Notes under the pieces: model-generated
The model's database searches: none
Told to the model about the DNA's origin: nothing
What the model saw: only the letters and a program-made list of their open reading frames with translations
Translations under genes and position numbers: made by a program
Assembly (NCBI GenBank): GCA_943788245.1
Contig: CALSPN010000039.1
Coordinates: 1 to 52,633, forward strand
Origin: an uncultured Verrucomicrobiae bacterium
GTDB taxonomy: Bacteria > Verrucomicrobiota > Verrucomicrobiia > Limisphaerales > AAA164-E04
DNA: 52,633 nucleotides
Direction of reading: 5' to 3'
Shown here: one piece after another, positions 1 through 9,772 of the stretch
Position numbering within the stretch: the stretch's first letter is position 1
Layout of the letters: each line of letters begins with the position of its first letter

Positions 1-137
1 TCAAGCCATAAACCAATACGAAAGATTGATTCAATTTGTAAGAATACCTCAGGATCAGTAAACCTCCATAGCCCAGCAGGCACATTGTAAGGGGTGCGTC
101 TATCAATCGGTCTTTCTATATCTAATGAGTTCGTCAT
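1..137 (-). CDS. 5' part of an unidentified protein gene, runs off the window
   Basis: Reading the minus strand from an ATG at 135-137 gives 45 uninterrupted codons to the window edge. The product begins MTNSLDIERPIDRRTPYNVP and continues through a segment rich in Phe, Ile and Trp (FRIGLWL). The composition looks protein-like, but I recognise no family and the fragment is too short to assign. The other two minus-strand frames are broken here. No clear ribosome binding site precedes the ATG. It is divergent from the giant secreted-protein locus that starts near 612. It could be chance coding. Confidence 0.4.
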   Translation of the reverse strand, partial: MTNSLDIERPIDRRTPYNVPAGLWRFTDPEVFLQIESIFRIGLWL

Positions 138-611
138 TTGTATTCATCTTTTCGCATGCCGACTATAGGTGTACGTCTCGGTATGATGCATTTCATTTTT
201 TATATGGACTCATGGGTTTGTAGCTGCATCGCTTCACCCCCATTCTTTACAGAGAGCATCCTCAAGTGGTTCTGTTCCAGCAGCTGTATCTTGCCATGGT
301 TCCCGTATGTAGCCCATTTCTCGCAGTGGCTGCTAGGTTTTTTGAGCGCCCCTGCTCTTGCTGCACTGAAGGTCAGTGTTTCTGATGAATCAGCTGCCAT
401 GCCTCGTTTTCTCTAGGTGGGGACAGCGCTGGCCCGCAGAATGGTGGATATTAATCGATTCATTGCCTTCCAAAGTCTTCTCATGATTTAAATCGATTGA
501 TTTTTATTATAATTATGTTCATTTGGCTTCCTCTGGTATGCATTCAGTCCTATAATAGAAACCAGGTTTCGGAGTTTTCAGCCCATCGGAAAATTTCAGG
601 CATTCATTAAA
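138..611. other. intergenic stretch without a recognisable gene
   Basis: Both strands contain open frames of about 65-90 codons, but they overlap each other and match nothing I know. The stretch from about 485 to 520 is AT-rich and contains TATAAT-like hexamers that could serve the divergent genes. I could not assign a -35/-10 pair with confidence. Confidence 0.4.
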
Positions 612-3600
612 ATGAACTCTAATTGCTACTTGAACTTACTCAGAACCAACGCGTTTGTCTTTTTTTTCGGCGTCCTTATTTCCTTTGGCCACTTACAGGC
701 AGCTGACTGCCGACGGTGACGGTATCATCAGACGCCATCGACCGTAATCCGGACGGTAAGGGCTGGGTCGTCGATCTACAGGAGACGAACAGTGTCCTCA
801 CCCACACCGGAAGCCTGATTGAGGAGGGTGCTGCTGTATCCACGTTTTTGGAGCAAGATATCACAGGTAATCACGGTCTGCTGAGGGTTTTCAACGCTGG
901 GCGGTTCGATTTTATCGCTAGTTCCACCGCATGATTCGCTCCCGCAAGGCGCTCGACGAACCGATCTTTTTGAAGTTAGCTCCACAGGGGGTGATTTTAT
1001 TTCAGGTATTGGTGAACATCACCGGCACTAATGACCCTGCCACCATTTCCAAGCTCAATTACCAACTCAACGCCCAGCGACTCGAAGGCCATTGAAAAGG
1101 CAAGTGGTACTTTGCGTGTCAAAGACATTGATGCCGGGCAATCCAATTTCATTCCCCTGGAGCAGAGTCTGGGGCTGTATGGAACTTTTTCCATCAGCAG
1201 TTCTGGTAACTGGACCTATGTTTCCAACAATAGCCATCATGACCTTCTGGTGGGATCAAGTGTCACGGATGCCTTCACCGTAGTCATCAAAAGACGCCAC
1301 CCGGCGGGAAGTCAGCATCACCATCAATGGCACTAAAAATCCGGAACCGAAATAACCTGAATGGCATGGCTTACTACGAAGTGCCGCGCGAGGGGAATCT
1401 TTTGCTCTGGGATACCATTGTGGAGGAGGGCCCTTATTTCACCTCGCTCGATGGCTGGAACTACCACAGCGCCAACCCTTCAGCAACTTTTCAAACTCGA
1501 GCAGGGGCGCCGCTACAGCTTCAAAATGGAAGGAGTGACCCTGGCGGACCCCAAACTCCAGCTGATGGAGGCGATCGATACCTCAAAACTGCTACTCCGT
1601 GCTTCAGCAGCCAAGCAAGGGTAACGTGACCATCAACCCGTCACACTGGTTCCTGGGTCTACACGGCGAATACGAGGATGCTGTTGGCGATGATGACTCG
1701 CTGATCCAGATCAAGGTCGAATCCGCTAGGCGGAAGCGATCAGGTCATCGAAATCGACGGTGTCAATCTGAGCAGTCAGACGACGCAATAAACGCATGGC
1801 CGGCGGGAATTTTGGTCGATGGATTGCCGGGAATGATGCGGGAGATTTCATGGGGTCCGATGCCGAAATTGTTTTTACCCCCAGCGAATCCGGCTATTAT
1901 TTGCTAGCCTGTATTGGAAAGGAAGGTTCTCAGACCTTCGGCGTCGGTAGCTTCAAACTCACGGCAACCGAGGTGAGCAGCGACAATCCCTTCGGGGGGG
2001 ATCGGGACAATCTCATGAACGTGGAGGCAGAGGGTGACCTTGGTTAAGCCTGTTTCATTGCGGGAGGATCATGAAAGCAAGGCACTTGCTGAAGGTGACA
2101 TTGATCCGGACACCAAGGACTTCAAGATTGTAGATGGAGATTCGTTTAAAAACTTCAAAGGGCAGCTGCAGCAGCACGGGGATATCGATTACGTCCAAAT
2201 CGAGCTTGATATTGAAAAGTGGTACTCCTTTCGAGATTGGTGGAAGTATGGAGGGCGATCTGCCGGATCCAAGGATCGAGCTTACGTGACCAAGAATTTG
2301 GACTTGGGCGGTCAATGGCTCTGGGGATGGGGGCACCGGACTCAACGGGGGCGTTAAATACAAACCTTCAGAGGCTGGTGCTTACTATCTGAAAATACAA
2401 TCCGATGCCCCTACTGATTGGCCAGAGACCGTTTCCTTGGGCAAGGGGGCTTATGTGGTCGAAGTCACTGGTGGAGCGATTGGCCCATATGGTCACTGGC
2501 TCTCCAGCCAAGGTGTGCCCGCACCTTTTCAGTAGCCTTCCCACCGAGGACGTAGCCAGTGGAACAGAGCACGAGCAGCTCCGCGCTTATTTCCGACCGG
2601 TTCAGCGGAATCATTGACATGGACGGAGACCGTGACTGGTTTCGATACACGCTGGAAAAAAGTAAGATTTACCGATGGAGTCTTGCCGGAATCACTCTTC
2701 GCAAGCCCTCTGTTAACTTAAGAGACAGTCAGGGAAACAAACTCGAGGAGGATGTGGTCACAGGTCGTAATGGGGATGGTACCCTGGATACACACTTCGA
2801 CCATCGTTTTCACCACCGAATACGCGGGTGATTATTTCATAGAGGTATACAGTAACGAAGATATCGGTGATATTGCTGATCAAGCCACGGGCACATTCAA
2901 TCTTCATGCCATCGAACTTACCGATGATCATGGTGGGGCCATCAGCTACGCCAATGATGGGTTCAATGGTTGGCCCAATTATATCCCTGAAGCATACAGC
3001 TTTGCCGAGGCGGGTTATCTGCAGGCGGGGGAAAGGGCAAGTGGTCATTTTTACTCCTCAGGCGACCATGACTTTTTCGGAGTCGACCTGCTTGCTCAAA
3101 ACTCATACACCTTCAACATCTTTTCTGGAACTGCCCATTCCAAGCCGGATCCCTACGCGATGATCACTCTCTACGATGATGAAGGGCTCCTGTTTGATAA
3201 AAATCTCGGATACAACGGCAAAGGCCGTGGCTTTGAGAACATTACGCCTGAAACAGATGGTTATTACTTCATCAAGGCGAGCAGCGATTATGACTTTCCT
3301 GGGCTGATGGACTATACGATCACATCTTCGTATTTTGCGGATGATTATCCAACGGATCGGTTCACCTTAGGCTTGTTAAAAGAAGGGCACCACGGTATCC
3401 GGCAACATAGAGGCTGAGGGAGATAAGGACTGGATTCGGGTCGACCTGACAGCAGGCAAGCGCTACAATCTTACTCTAGGCAACTCCCCACACGGTACAT
3501 GGCTCAAATTAAAGGGGCCGCGTGAGAACTCAAACCTTTTCATTCAGCGCAGACTTGAGGCTTGGGGGACAGCGGAATCTAAGCCTACGCCCCTGATATT

Positions 3601-4160
3601 GGCTCTGATGTGACCGGGGCCTATCCACTGCCGCTTTTTGATGATGATCGGGTTATCGCACATGAAAGGGCTCATCTCACACGATGACACGGATTGGATT
3701 GCCGCGGACTTGAAAGAAGGGTTGGTATATCAGATCTACCTTATCGGTCGTGGGAGACAACGTGTACGGCCCTCTGCCCTGATCCAGCTTTTTCCATCTT
3801 TGACTCGGCAGGTGAAAAAAGTAGGTGATGCCAATAACAATGCAGACGCGAGTGAGGCGCACGCTGGAACTCCCGGCAGGGATGCTGAGATGCTTTTTAC
3901 AGCTCCCTCGAGCGGGCTCTACTACATGGAGGTCAAGTCCGAGACCCAAACACCGTTGAGAGAGATATCCGGCTGAGCGCACTCGGCCAGAGCATGGTGC
4001 CACCAGCATCAGAGGTCAAAAAATTAGCAGGAATCTTCTCCAGGCTGGCACCACCTTGTTTTTTTCCAATGGGAGCCACATTTGCTCTCACGGCAGATGT
4101 CCCTTGTCACCGAAGTCAGCCTGACCGGGAATCTTCGACAGGGAGCCTCGACGGCAGCGA
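612..4160 (+). pseudogene. frame-broken N-terminal half of the giant secreted VCBS/PPC-repeat protein
   Basis: An ATG at 612 opens a plausible signal peptide (hydrophobic core FVFFFGVLISFG, then LQAAD). Coding sense then moves between all three forward frames. About 720-900 gives VCBS-like sequence (LQETNSVLTHTGSL). About 1012-1075 gives VNITGTNDPATIS, a typical VCBS end. About 1091-1290 gives GTLRVKDIDAG and GTFSISSSGNWTYV. About 1311 gives VSITINGT. PPC-like repeats follow near 1480, 1800-2020, 2160-2230, 2620-2850, 3040-3320, 3415-3500 and 3680-3780, marked by motifs such as GDRDWFRYTLEKSKIYRW and GDHDFFGVDL. More than ten frame changes are needed to join them. This is either real decay or a low-quality stretch of consensus. 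I favour the latter, because the domains themselves look well conserved. Confidence 0.75.
2752..3417 (+). CDS. longest open fragment of the broken N-terminal half (PPC-like repeats)
   Basis: This 221-codon open frame carries the end of one PPC-like repeat (TEYAGDYFIEVYSNED) and one complete repeat: GDHDFFGVDL as the first strand, YAMITLYDDEG in the middle and ETDGYYFIKAS as the closing strand. The first repeat's opening strands lie upstream in another frame (about 2620-2790), so the first 15 or so codons here are probably not real protein. The next repeat (GDKDWIRVDLTAGKRYNLTL, about 3415) follows after another frame change. PPC domains are beta-sandwiches found beside secreted proteases. This is a piece of the giant protein and not an independent gene. 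Confidence 0.55.
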   Translation: MWSQVVMGMVPWIHTSTIVFTTEYAGDYFIEVYSNEDIGDIADQATGTFNLHAIELTDDHGGAISYANDGFNGWPNYIPEAYSFAEAGYLQAGERASGHFYSSGDHDFFGVDLLAQNSYTFNIFSGTAHSKPDPYAMITLYDDEGLLFDKNLGYNGKGRGFENITPETDGYYFIKASSDYDFPGLMDYTITSSYFADDYPTDRFTLGLLKEGHHGIRQHRG

Positions 4161-7100
4161 ATCGGCATATGCAAGCTGGATCGTGTTGGAGCAGAGTGCA
4201 CTTGATGAGGCAACCAAACTGGAGGTCAAGCCCCTTTCACATCCGATTCCCAAAGACACTACCTTGATATTATCTAACGGTTCCACATTTCTGGTTACCG
4301 AGAAAGCCAACGCTCAGGTCACCGAGCTAAAAGGGCTGCTCTCTGGGGCGGTTCAGCAAGGAGACTCTGCCTACATTGCAGAGACAGGGAGATACTCCCT
4401 CGCGATAGCTGAGTTACCTGTCGACACCGTGGCGCAGCATTACAACGGCGTAGAAAATGGAAATGTATCCATTGATTGGCCGCCTAGATACACTGCTCCC
4501 TATTTTATCGAGGTTGGTTGCAATATCGGTTCCACAGGAGCTTACACTGTGTCATCGACAGAAATGCCGGACTTGTCCGGCCAGGATCAGGTTGGGTCAA
4601 GCAAAGACGATGCTCCTGATCTCGCATTCGGTGTGCAAACCAGAGCTGTCATTGATTACGGGGGGGATCGGGACTGGTATCGTGTCCGCATGATTCCAGG
4701 TGAAAGCTATCAGTTTGATTTAGCTGGAGACAGTAATCAGGCCTTCAATCGCCAATCCCCGCTGATTAAAGTGTATGATGCAAGAGGCAAGCCCAAGGGG
4801 GGGTGGTTGGATAAATGGAGCTACGACCGTAACTGGGGTAAGCCGGGTGGTGCCTACGAAGAAGCTTCTACCAGTCAATATTCCTGGTCTCCACCGCAAG
4901 ACCGCTACGAGCATACCGAGGGCTCCGAGATGACGGCCGAAACGTTTTATCTTGAAGTCAGTGCGAATACTCCCGGAAACATTGATTTTGCGATCAAGCA
5001 TCTTCAGGATGATCAACCTGAAAACATGACAACTCAGGGACTGCTCAAGGTAGGAGGTGTCGTTTCAGGAACCTGGGAAAAAGGTGTGGAAAATGGGGGG
5101 AATGAAGCGCTCAATCATGGCACGCATGGTGGTGATGGTGATTGGTATCGTGCTGAACTTGAAAATGGTGTGACCTACAAGATTGATCTTTCCACTCATG
5201 TACTTAACCGACCAAGCATCAGGATCTATACGGAACACGGCGTCTATTTTTTCGATAATCATCGTGACCCCAATAGTTATGACGAATCACTGTTGATCGA
5301 AACCATCAAGGATGGGCATTCACAGATGACATTCACCGCCAATCGTTCAGGATCTTTTTTCATCAATGCGTGGAATACAAAAACCTGGGGTATTCAAGAT
5401 GGAGGCAGTGGTAATCACATTTACACATTAAGTCTTCATGCAATTGCTGATGATATCAAAAGTAACATTGATACCGTAACCTCGCTCGATGTTGACAGCA
5501 GTGTGAATGCACCTTCCTATGGAGGTCAACTTGAACGCAAGAATGACCGGGATTGGTTCAAAATCAAATTAGTAAGAGGAGGCGTTTATCGCTTTGACGT
5601 TACTGGACAATCACTTAAAGATCCATCTCTTCGAATTCGTGACAGCCTCGGCAGGCAATTACTTTACAACGATCAAATCGACGGATGGTGGAACCCCAGC
5701 ATCACATATACAGCCAATGAAACGGGTATCTTTTTTCTGGATGTATCTGGTCTTGATATTGGCAGCTATGTAGTGGCCAGTAAGGGTCTCTACATTCCCC
5801 CGGCAGGTGCAGCCAGTTTTTTTGGCAAGGAAATTGAGATATCCAATTCGGTAGCCACCGATTATATTAATAACGCAGAAAGCCATACCATAGGAAACCT
5901 GATTATCGATGCGGAAATTGAATTAGACGGCGATCGGAAATGGTATAAGGTAAGGCTCGAGCAAACTCGTTCTTATGAATTTCATCAATTTGGTGACAAC
6001 CTTCAAAGTCCTTCCATGTTTCTGAGGGATGAGAATGGTAACCCTGTCTTCCCTTGCGCCAAACGAGATAAAGCAAGATCGACAAAAGAGAAACTCGTAT
6101 TGACCTACTTGGCGCCATCCACTGGGGATTATTATCTGGACGCCGGTGGGTATTGGTCGAGTATCTACAATCAAGATGGAACAATAGCAGGATCTCCAAC
6201 AGGTTCGTTTTCAATCCAAACCAAGGATTTAGGTCTTGAAGACGCGAGAGCTCTATCATGGAATAAAAGCTTTCAGGAGGCACTTGGAGATCTGCAGGAA
6301 CTTTCCGTTGGAGCCACGATTTCCGAGGGTAAGGTAATGGACGCTGCAAGCCGCGTCTTGATTAAGACAACTCTTCTCAAAGGAGCGACTTACACATTCA
6401 GGGTCAATGGGGGATTGATCAACGGCGAAGAGGATCTAGGGGTTAAATCCAGACTCTTCCTTTTTAATGAGGACGGTAATTTTATCACCGATTCAACAGC
6501 TGCGAATCTCCGAATCCAGGCTGAACGGTCAGCTCATTACTACATTGCCGTGGGCGCGACGACCGGTCAAGCGACAGGGTCCGCGTTCAAGGAAAGTGGA
6601 GTTTACTACGGCTTTAATCTGAAAATCATTCAGGAAAGAGCTGCTAAAACACTACCGTCGGTCGACTGGTTTGGCAGGCTCAAGCTGCTTTCAGATGAAA
6701 TACAAACAATGGTTCGCTCCGAAGATGCCGATGGTATGCTGGACCGATCGGAGTTACTGACTATCCTGAATGCAGTCAAGGATGAGGGCGTCAGCGAGGA
6801 TGAGTTAGCGGATCTAAGGATCCTCGCAGCCAACTATGAAGAGATCAACTTGAGTCGATATCTGGTCACCCTTCTGGACAACATGGTCAATGGTGATCCT
6901 GCGAATCAATATTTTACAGGTAGAAATTCTGCTACCAACATGGGCAATACTGCCCGTCAAGAACTCGGTAACCTTTACCCTGGTAGTTCTGAGAGCAGGA
7001 TGGAGGATCTCATCTCAAAATGGTTCCATGGAACCGACAGCCCAGCTACGTCTCAAAGGTATATCTACCTTGACCTGCCTCTCTTTTTTGATGGAGCCAG

Positions 7101-9183
7101 AGCTGCTGATGTCACGCAGGGGCAGTTGGGTGACTGTTATCTGCTATCTTCGCTAAGCGCCATTGCCGAATCTTCGATTGCTTCGATAGATGGAAGGCAT
7201 CCTTCCGTTTATCCCGGTGATATGTTCGTCGACAATGAGGACCGCACTTATGGGGTGCGGTTCTACGACAATCACGGTGCTGAAAGGTGGGTCACCGTGG
7301 ACGCCTATGTGCCGGGTTACCGGACCGATGCACTGGTGAATGCCAACACGGTTTCGCAGGAAACATGGACCATGCTTGCGGAAAAAGCATACGTGCAATT
7401 AAACGAATCAGACAATATCAGTCAGGATGGAACCAATCGCTACGGGATCGGGAATCATTTTGGAATTGCAGGAGGGTCGGCCTCCTTAGCCCTTTCCCAT
7501 ATCAGCGGACAGGAAGCCACGCACAAGTTCATCAGTGAGTCAGGTGATTCGCCAGTCAACAAGGAAGAGTTGATTGATATGGTAGATAGAAAACTGCCTA
7601 TGGTCTTCAGTACATCTGCCCCATGTGCCTTGGCCTCTCGCCATGGAGTTAAACGCAAACATACATATACTTACGAGAGCTACGATGTCGCCTCAGGAAC
7701 TTTTTTTCTGCGTAACCCATGGGGCAACAGCCACGCCAACGTGACCTTTGAAGATCTTCAAGAAATGGGCAGTAACCTTGCATATCTCGACGGGACACGT
7801 GAGCAAATGCAACGTATCGATCCTCTTCAAAGCCGTTTTGCGGTTTCAGACAGTTCAGCATACGGAGATTCAGGGGAAGGAGATACCGGGTTGATCCTTG
7901 TGGAGTCCAATGGCAACAGAAGCTTGTTCAAGGATGCTCAATCCAATCTGTATGCTGGTATCAATGAGTTAAAAGCCCTTCCTGTGACTTTGAATGGTAG
8001 TGTGATCAAGTTAAGCACTAATGGAAGGGAAGCAAAGGCCGCCGAGAATATTTCAGGAGTAAATCAGATATTATGGGAAAACATTGTGAGTGGTCCCCTG
8101 CAGAGCTCCTTGCAGACGATGTCATTCAACGCAAAGTGGCAGTTCATAAAAACCGGTAGCCGTCTTAGTCCATCAACACCGGAACATTCAGACATAGAAG
8201 CAGCGTTCAGCAAAGCGGAAAAAATCCGTATCGCAGGCAAGGTGTTGCTGGGAGGTGATGATGCGATTCCCGTGCCTGATGCCACTTTCACGATTACACA
8301 GAATGGGGGTAAGAAAACCTTCAAAGGCGATTCAAAGGGGGAGCATGCTTATGATCTTGATTCCAAATCTGCGCTCACTTTGGCGGTTGAAAAGGATGGT
8401 TTTGACAATGTCAGTCGAGGAGTGGATGTCAGAGACATCGTTGAGATGAGGAACCACATACTGGGACGCAAACCTTTTGATAAGTCCACACAGATGGTCG
8501 CGGGAGACGTGAATATGGATAGCTCAATCGACGTGATCGACATTGTCGCCATGAGAAATGTGATCCTCGGCAGAAATGATCATTTTTCGAAGGATGGCGA
8601 GGGAAATCGAAAACCCGTTTGGCGATTCCTTAAAAATGACTATCTCAATGTTCAACCTGCAAAAGCTTTTGAGTCATTGGAGAACTATACAAGTCTCACT
8701 TTTTCTGACCTGCAGTCTGATGTAAGCAATGCTCATTTTCTGGGTCTCAAGCTTGGAGACGTGAATTTTGACTGGAGTGATCCTAACCCTCATTCTCCTG
8801 CAAATGTGCATTATGTGATTCCAGAAACTGTCAGGCCGTTTGATATCGTAAATTACCGACTGCCTGAGCAAGACGAATGGATGGTCGAAATACATGCAAA
8901 TTCAGAATTCGCAGTAATGGGGTTGCAATTTGAATTGAGCTGGGACGATAGCGTCCTCAGATTGGCTGGTATCGAGACTCAATGCCTGGACGGATTCAAC
9001 GATCAAACCCATGCTAGTGTATCTGCAGGTAACGCCGTGATCGCCTGGGATGATAGCAGTCTAAAAGGGTTTAAGGCTTCACCGGAAGATCCTGTCATAT
9101 CTCTTCGTTTCGCTCAACAGCCGGGGGCTGTTCGTAGGTACACCCTTACGTATGACAAATCAATTACTGGTGGGATTAGATGA
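3994..9183 (+). CDS. giant secreted calpain-family cysteine protease with PPC repeats, EF-hand-like, dockerin-like and cohesin-like regions
   Basis: This is the 1729-codon intact part of the giant protein. Its first M is only the first one after a frame break, and true in-frame sequence begins near 4170. PPC-like repeats lie near residues 215-330, 375-480, 510-590 and 640-740 (GDRDWYRVRM, GDGDWYRAEL, NDRDWFKIKL, GDRKWYKVRL), with a divergent fifth near 770-870. An EF-hand-like loop (EDADGMLDRSEL) starts near residue 909. The calpain C2-family core follows: QLGDCYLLSSL with Cys1048, KHTYTYESYD with His1223, and LRNPWGN with Asn1241, which is the expected triad. Residues about 1478-1529 are dockerin-like (DVNMDSSIDVIDIVAMRNVI). 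Residues about 1627-1720 resemble a cohesin-type beta-sandwich. Calpains are usually Ca2+-dependent, which suits the EF-hand and dockerin loops. Export is inferred from the signal peptide at 612. The substrate is unknown. Confidence 0.85.
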   Translation: MVPPASEVKKLAGIFSRLAPPCFFPMGATFALTADVPCHRSQPDRESSTGSLDGSESAYASWIVLEQSALDEATKLEVKPLSHPIPKDTTLILSNGSTFLVTEKANAQVTELKGLLSGAVQQGDSAYIAETGRYSLAIAELPVDTVAQHYNGVENGNVSIDWPPRYTAPYFIEVGCNIGSTGAYTVSSTEMPDLSGQDQVGSSKDDAPDLAFGVQTRAVIDYGGDRDWYRVRMIPGESYQFDLAGDSNQAFNRQSPLIKVYDARGKPKGGWLDKWSYDRNWGKPGGAYEEASTSQYSWSPPQDRYEHTEGSEMTAETFYLEVSANTPGNIDFAIKHLQDDQPENMTTQGLLKVGGVVSGTWEKGVENGGNEALNHGTHGGDGDWYRAELENGVTYKIDLSTHVLNRPSIRIYTEHGVYFFDNHRDPNSYDESLLIETIKDGHSQMTFTANRSGSFFINAWNTKTWGIQDGGSGNHIYTLSLHAIADDIKSNIDTVTSLDVDSSVNAPSYGGQLERKNDRDWFKIKLVRGGVYRFDVTGQSLKDPSLRIRDSLGRQLLYNDQIDGWWNPSITYTANETGIFFLDVSGLDIGSYVVASKGLYIPPAGAASFFGKEIEISNSVATDYINNAESHTIGNLIIDAEIELDGDRKWYKVRLEQTRSYEFHQFGDNLQSPSMFLRDENGNPVFPCAKRDKARSTKEKLVLTYLAPSTGDYYLDAGGYWSSIYNQDGTIAGSPTGSFSIQTKDLGLEDARALSWNKSFQEALGDLQELSVGATISEGKVMDAASRVLIKTTLLKGATYTFRVNGGLINGEEDLGVKSRLFLFNEDGNFITDSTAANLRIQAERSAHYYIAVGATTGQATGSAFKESGVYYGFNLKIIQERAAKTLPSVDWFGRLKLLSDEIQTMVRSEDADGMLDRSELLTILNAVKDEGVSEDELADLRILAANYEEINLSRYLVTLLDNMVNGDPANQYFTGRNSATNMGNTARQELGNLYPGSSESRMEDLISKWFHGTDSPATSQRYIYLDLPLFFDGARAADVTQGQLGDCYLLSSLSAIAESSIASIDGRHPSVYPGDMFVDNEDRTYGVRFYDNHGAERWVTVDAYVPGYRTDALVNANTVSQETWTMLAEKAYVQLNESDNISQDGTNRYGIGNHFGIAGGSASLALSHISGQEATHKFISESGDSPVNKEELIDMVDRKLPMVFSTSAPCALASRHGVKRKHTYTYESYDVASGTFFLRNPWGNSHANVTFEDLQEMGSNLAYLDGTREQMQRIDPLQSRFAVSDSSAYGDSGEGDTGLILVESNGNRSLFKDAQSNLYAGINELKALPVTLNGSVIKLSTNGREAKAAENISGVNQILWENIVSGPLQSSLQTMSFNAKWQFIKTGSRLSPSTPEHSDIEAAFSKAEKIRIAGKVLLGGDDAIPVPDATFTITQNGGKKTFKGDSKGEHAYDLDSKSALTLAVEKDGFDNVSRGVDVRDIVEMRNHILGRKPFDKSTQMVAGDVNMDSSIDVIDIVAMRNVILGRNDHFSKDGEGNRKPVWRFLKNDYLNVQPAKAFESLENYTSLTFSDLQSDVSNAHFLGLKLGDVNFDWSDPNPHSPANVHYVIPETVRPFDIVNYRLPEQDEWMVEIHANSEFAVMGLQFELSWDDSVLRLAGIETQCLDGFNDQTHASVSAGNAVIAWDDSSLKGFKASPEDPVISLRFAQQPGAVRRYTLTYDKSITGGIR

Positions 9184-9481
9184 GTCAAAGAAGAAATTAT
9201 CCAGTCTTGCCGCTTATTATCACCCTCAAGGATCCATTCTTACTCATGACACTGGCCCAATACGCTCAATGCGCTTTATGGGAGGGCAACTTTTCATGGA
9301 GTTTGAAACGGTTGAAGGATCTCTCTATTCCATCGAATACTGCAACGATCTTTCAAATGGAGTCTGGCAGCAATTGGAAACATTGAAAGGAAACGGCTTT
9401 GGTCGTTTATTCAAACTACCCATGACTGTAGATCCTCAAGTTTATTTCCGTGTGCGGTCAATAGACGGACTGACTCAATGA
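9152..9481 (+). CDS. C-terminal tail of the giant calpain protein in a shifted frame
   Basis: The main frame ends at 9183 in ...YDKSITGGIR, but coding sense goes on in this frame from about 9170 (DESKKKLSSLAAYYHPQGS). The tail reads through EFETVEGSLYSIEYCNDLSN and VYFRVRSIDGLTQ to a stop at 9479-9481. The motif SLYSIEYCNDLSNGVWQ resembles the short C-terminal beta-module (YxVEYS-DL-N-WQ) that I recall from many secreted Verrucomicrobia proteins, often read as a sorting or carbohydrate-contact region. The break lies in GGTGGGATTAGATGA, next to a short G run. I treat it as the end of the same gene. Confidence 0.65.
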   Translation: MTNQLLVGLDESKKKLSSLAAYYHPQGSILTHDTGPIRSMRFMGGQLFMEFETVEGSLYSIEYCNDLSNGVWQQLETLKGNGFGRLFKLPMTVDPQVYFRVRSIDGLTQ

Positions 9482-9772
9482 AGTCCTGCGATTGCCAACA
9501 AGTTTGAAGCGATTCTGCCTGCTGAGGGAGCAGTGGTTCATTGAGAGTGCGATTGATTCATACTGATTCAAAGACCTGGAGTTTTTTTACATTAAATTTA
9601 GAAGGTGAATCGCCTCCTTTCTTGAGCGTTAATTCACCCCCCTCAATAGTCCAATATTGTATTCTTCACCCACTTGCTGAGGCAGTGTAGCTGCAGATTT
9701 CCGTTGCGCTGATAACTTCGGCACAATTTCGCTTTGCATACTCTCGATCCATTGAAGTATGTTGCTAATGAC
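9482..9772. other. intergenic region upstream of the first PVC dehydrogenase
   Basis: No gene was recognised in these 290 bases. The upstream part of the dehydrogenase reading frame (from 9734) is open but looks untranslated. A strong rho-independent terminator for the giant protein gene is not apparent. Confidence 0.4.

Noticed and set aside
138..416. A 92-codon plus-strand open frame near the start, and a 66-codon minus-strand one (200-400)
   Set aside because: They overlap in opposite strands, neither has a recognisable motif or RBS, and composition is not protein-like.
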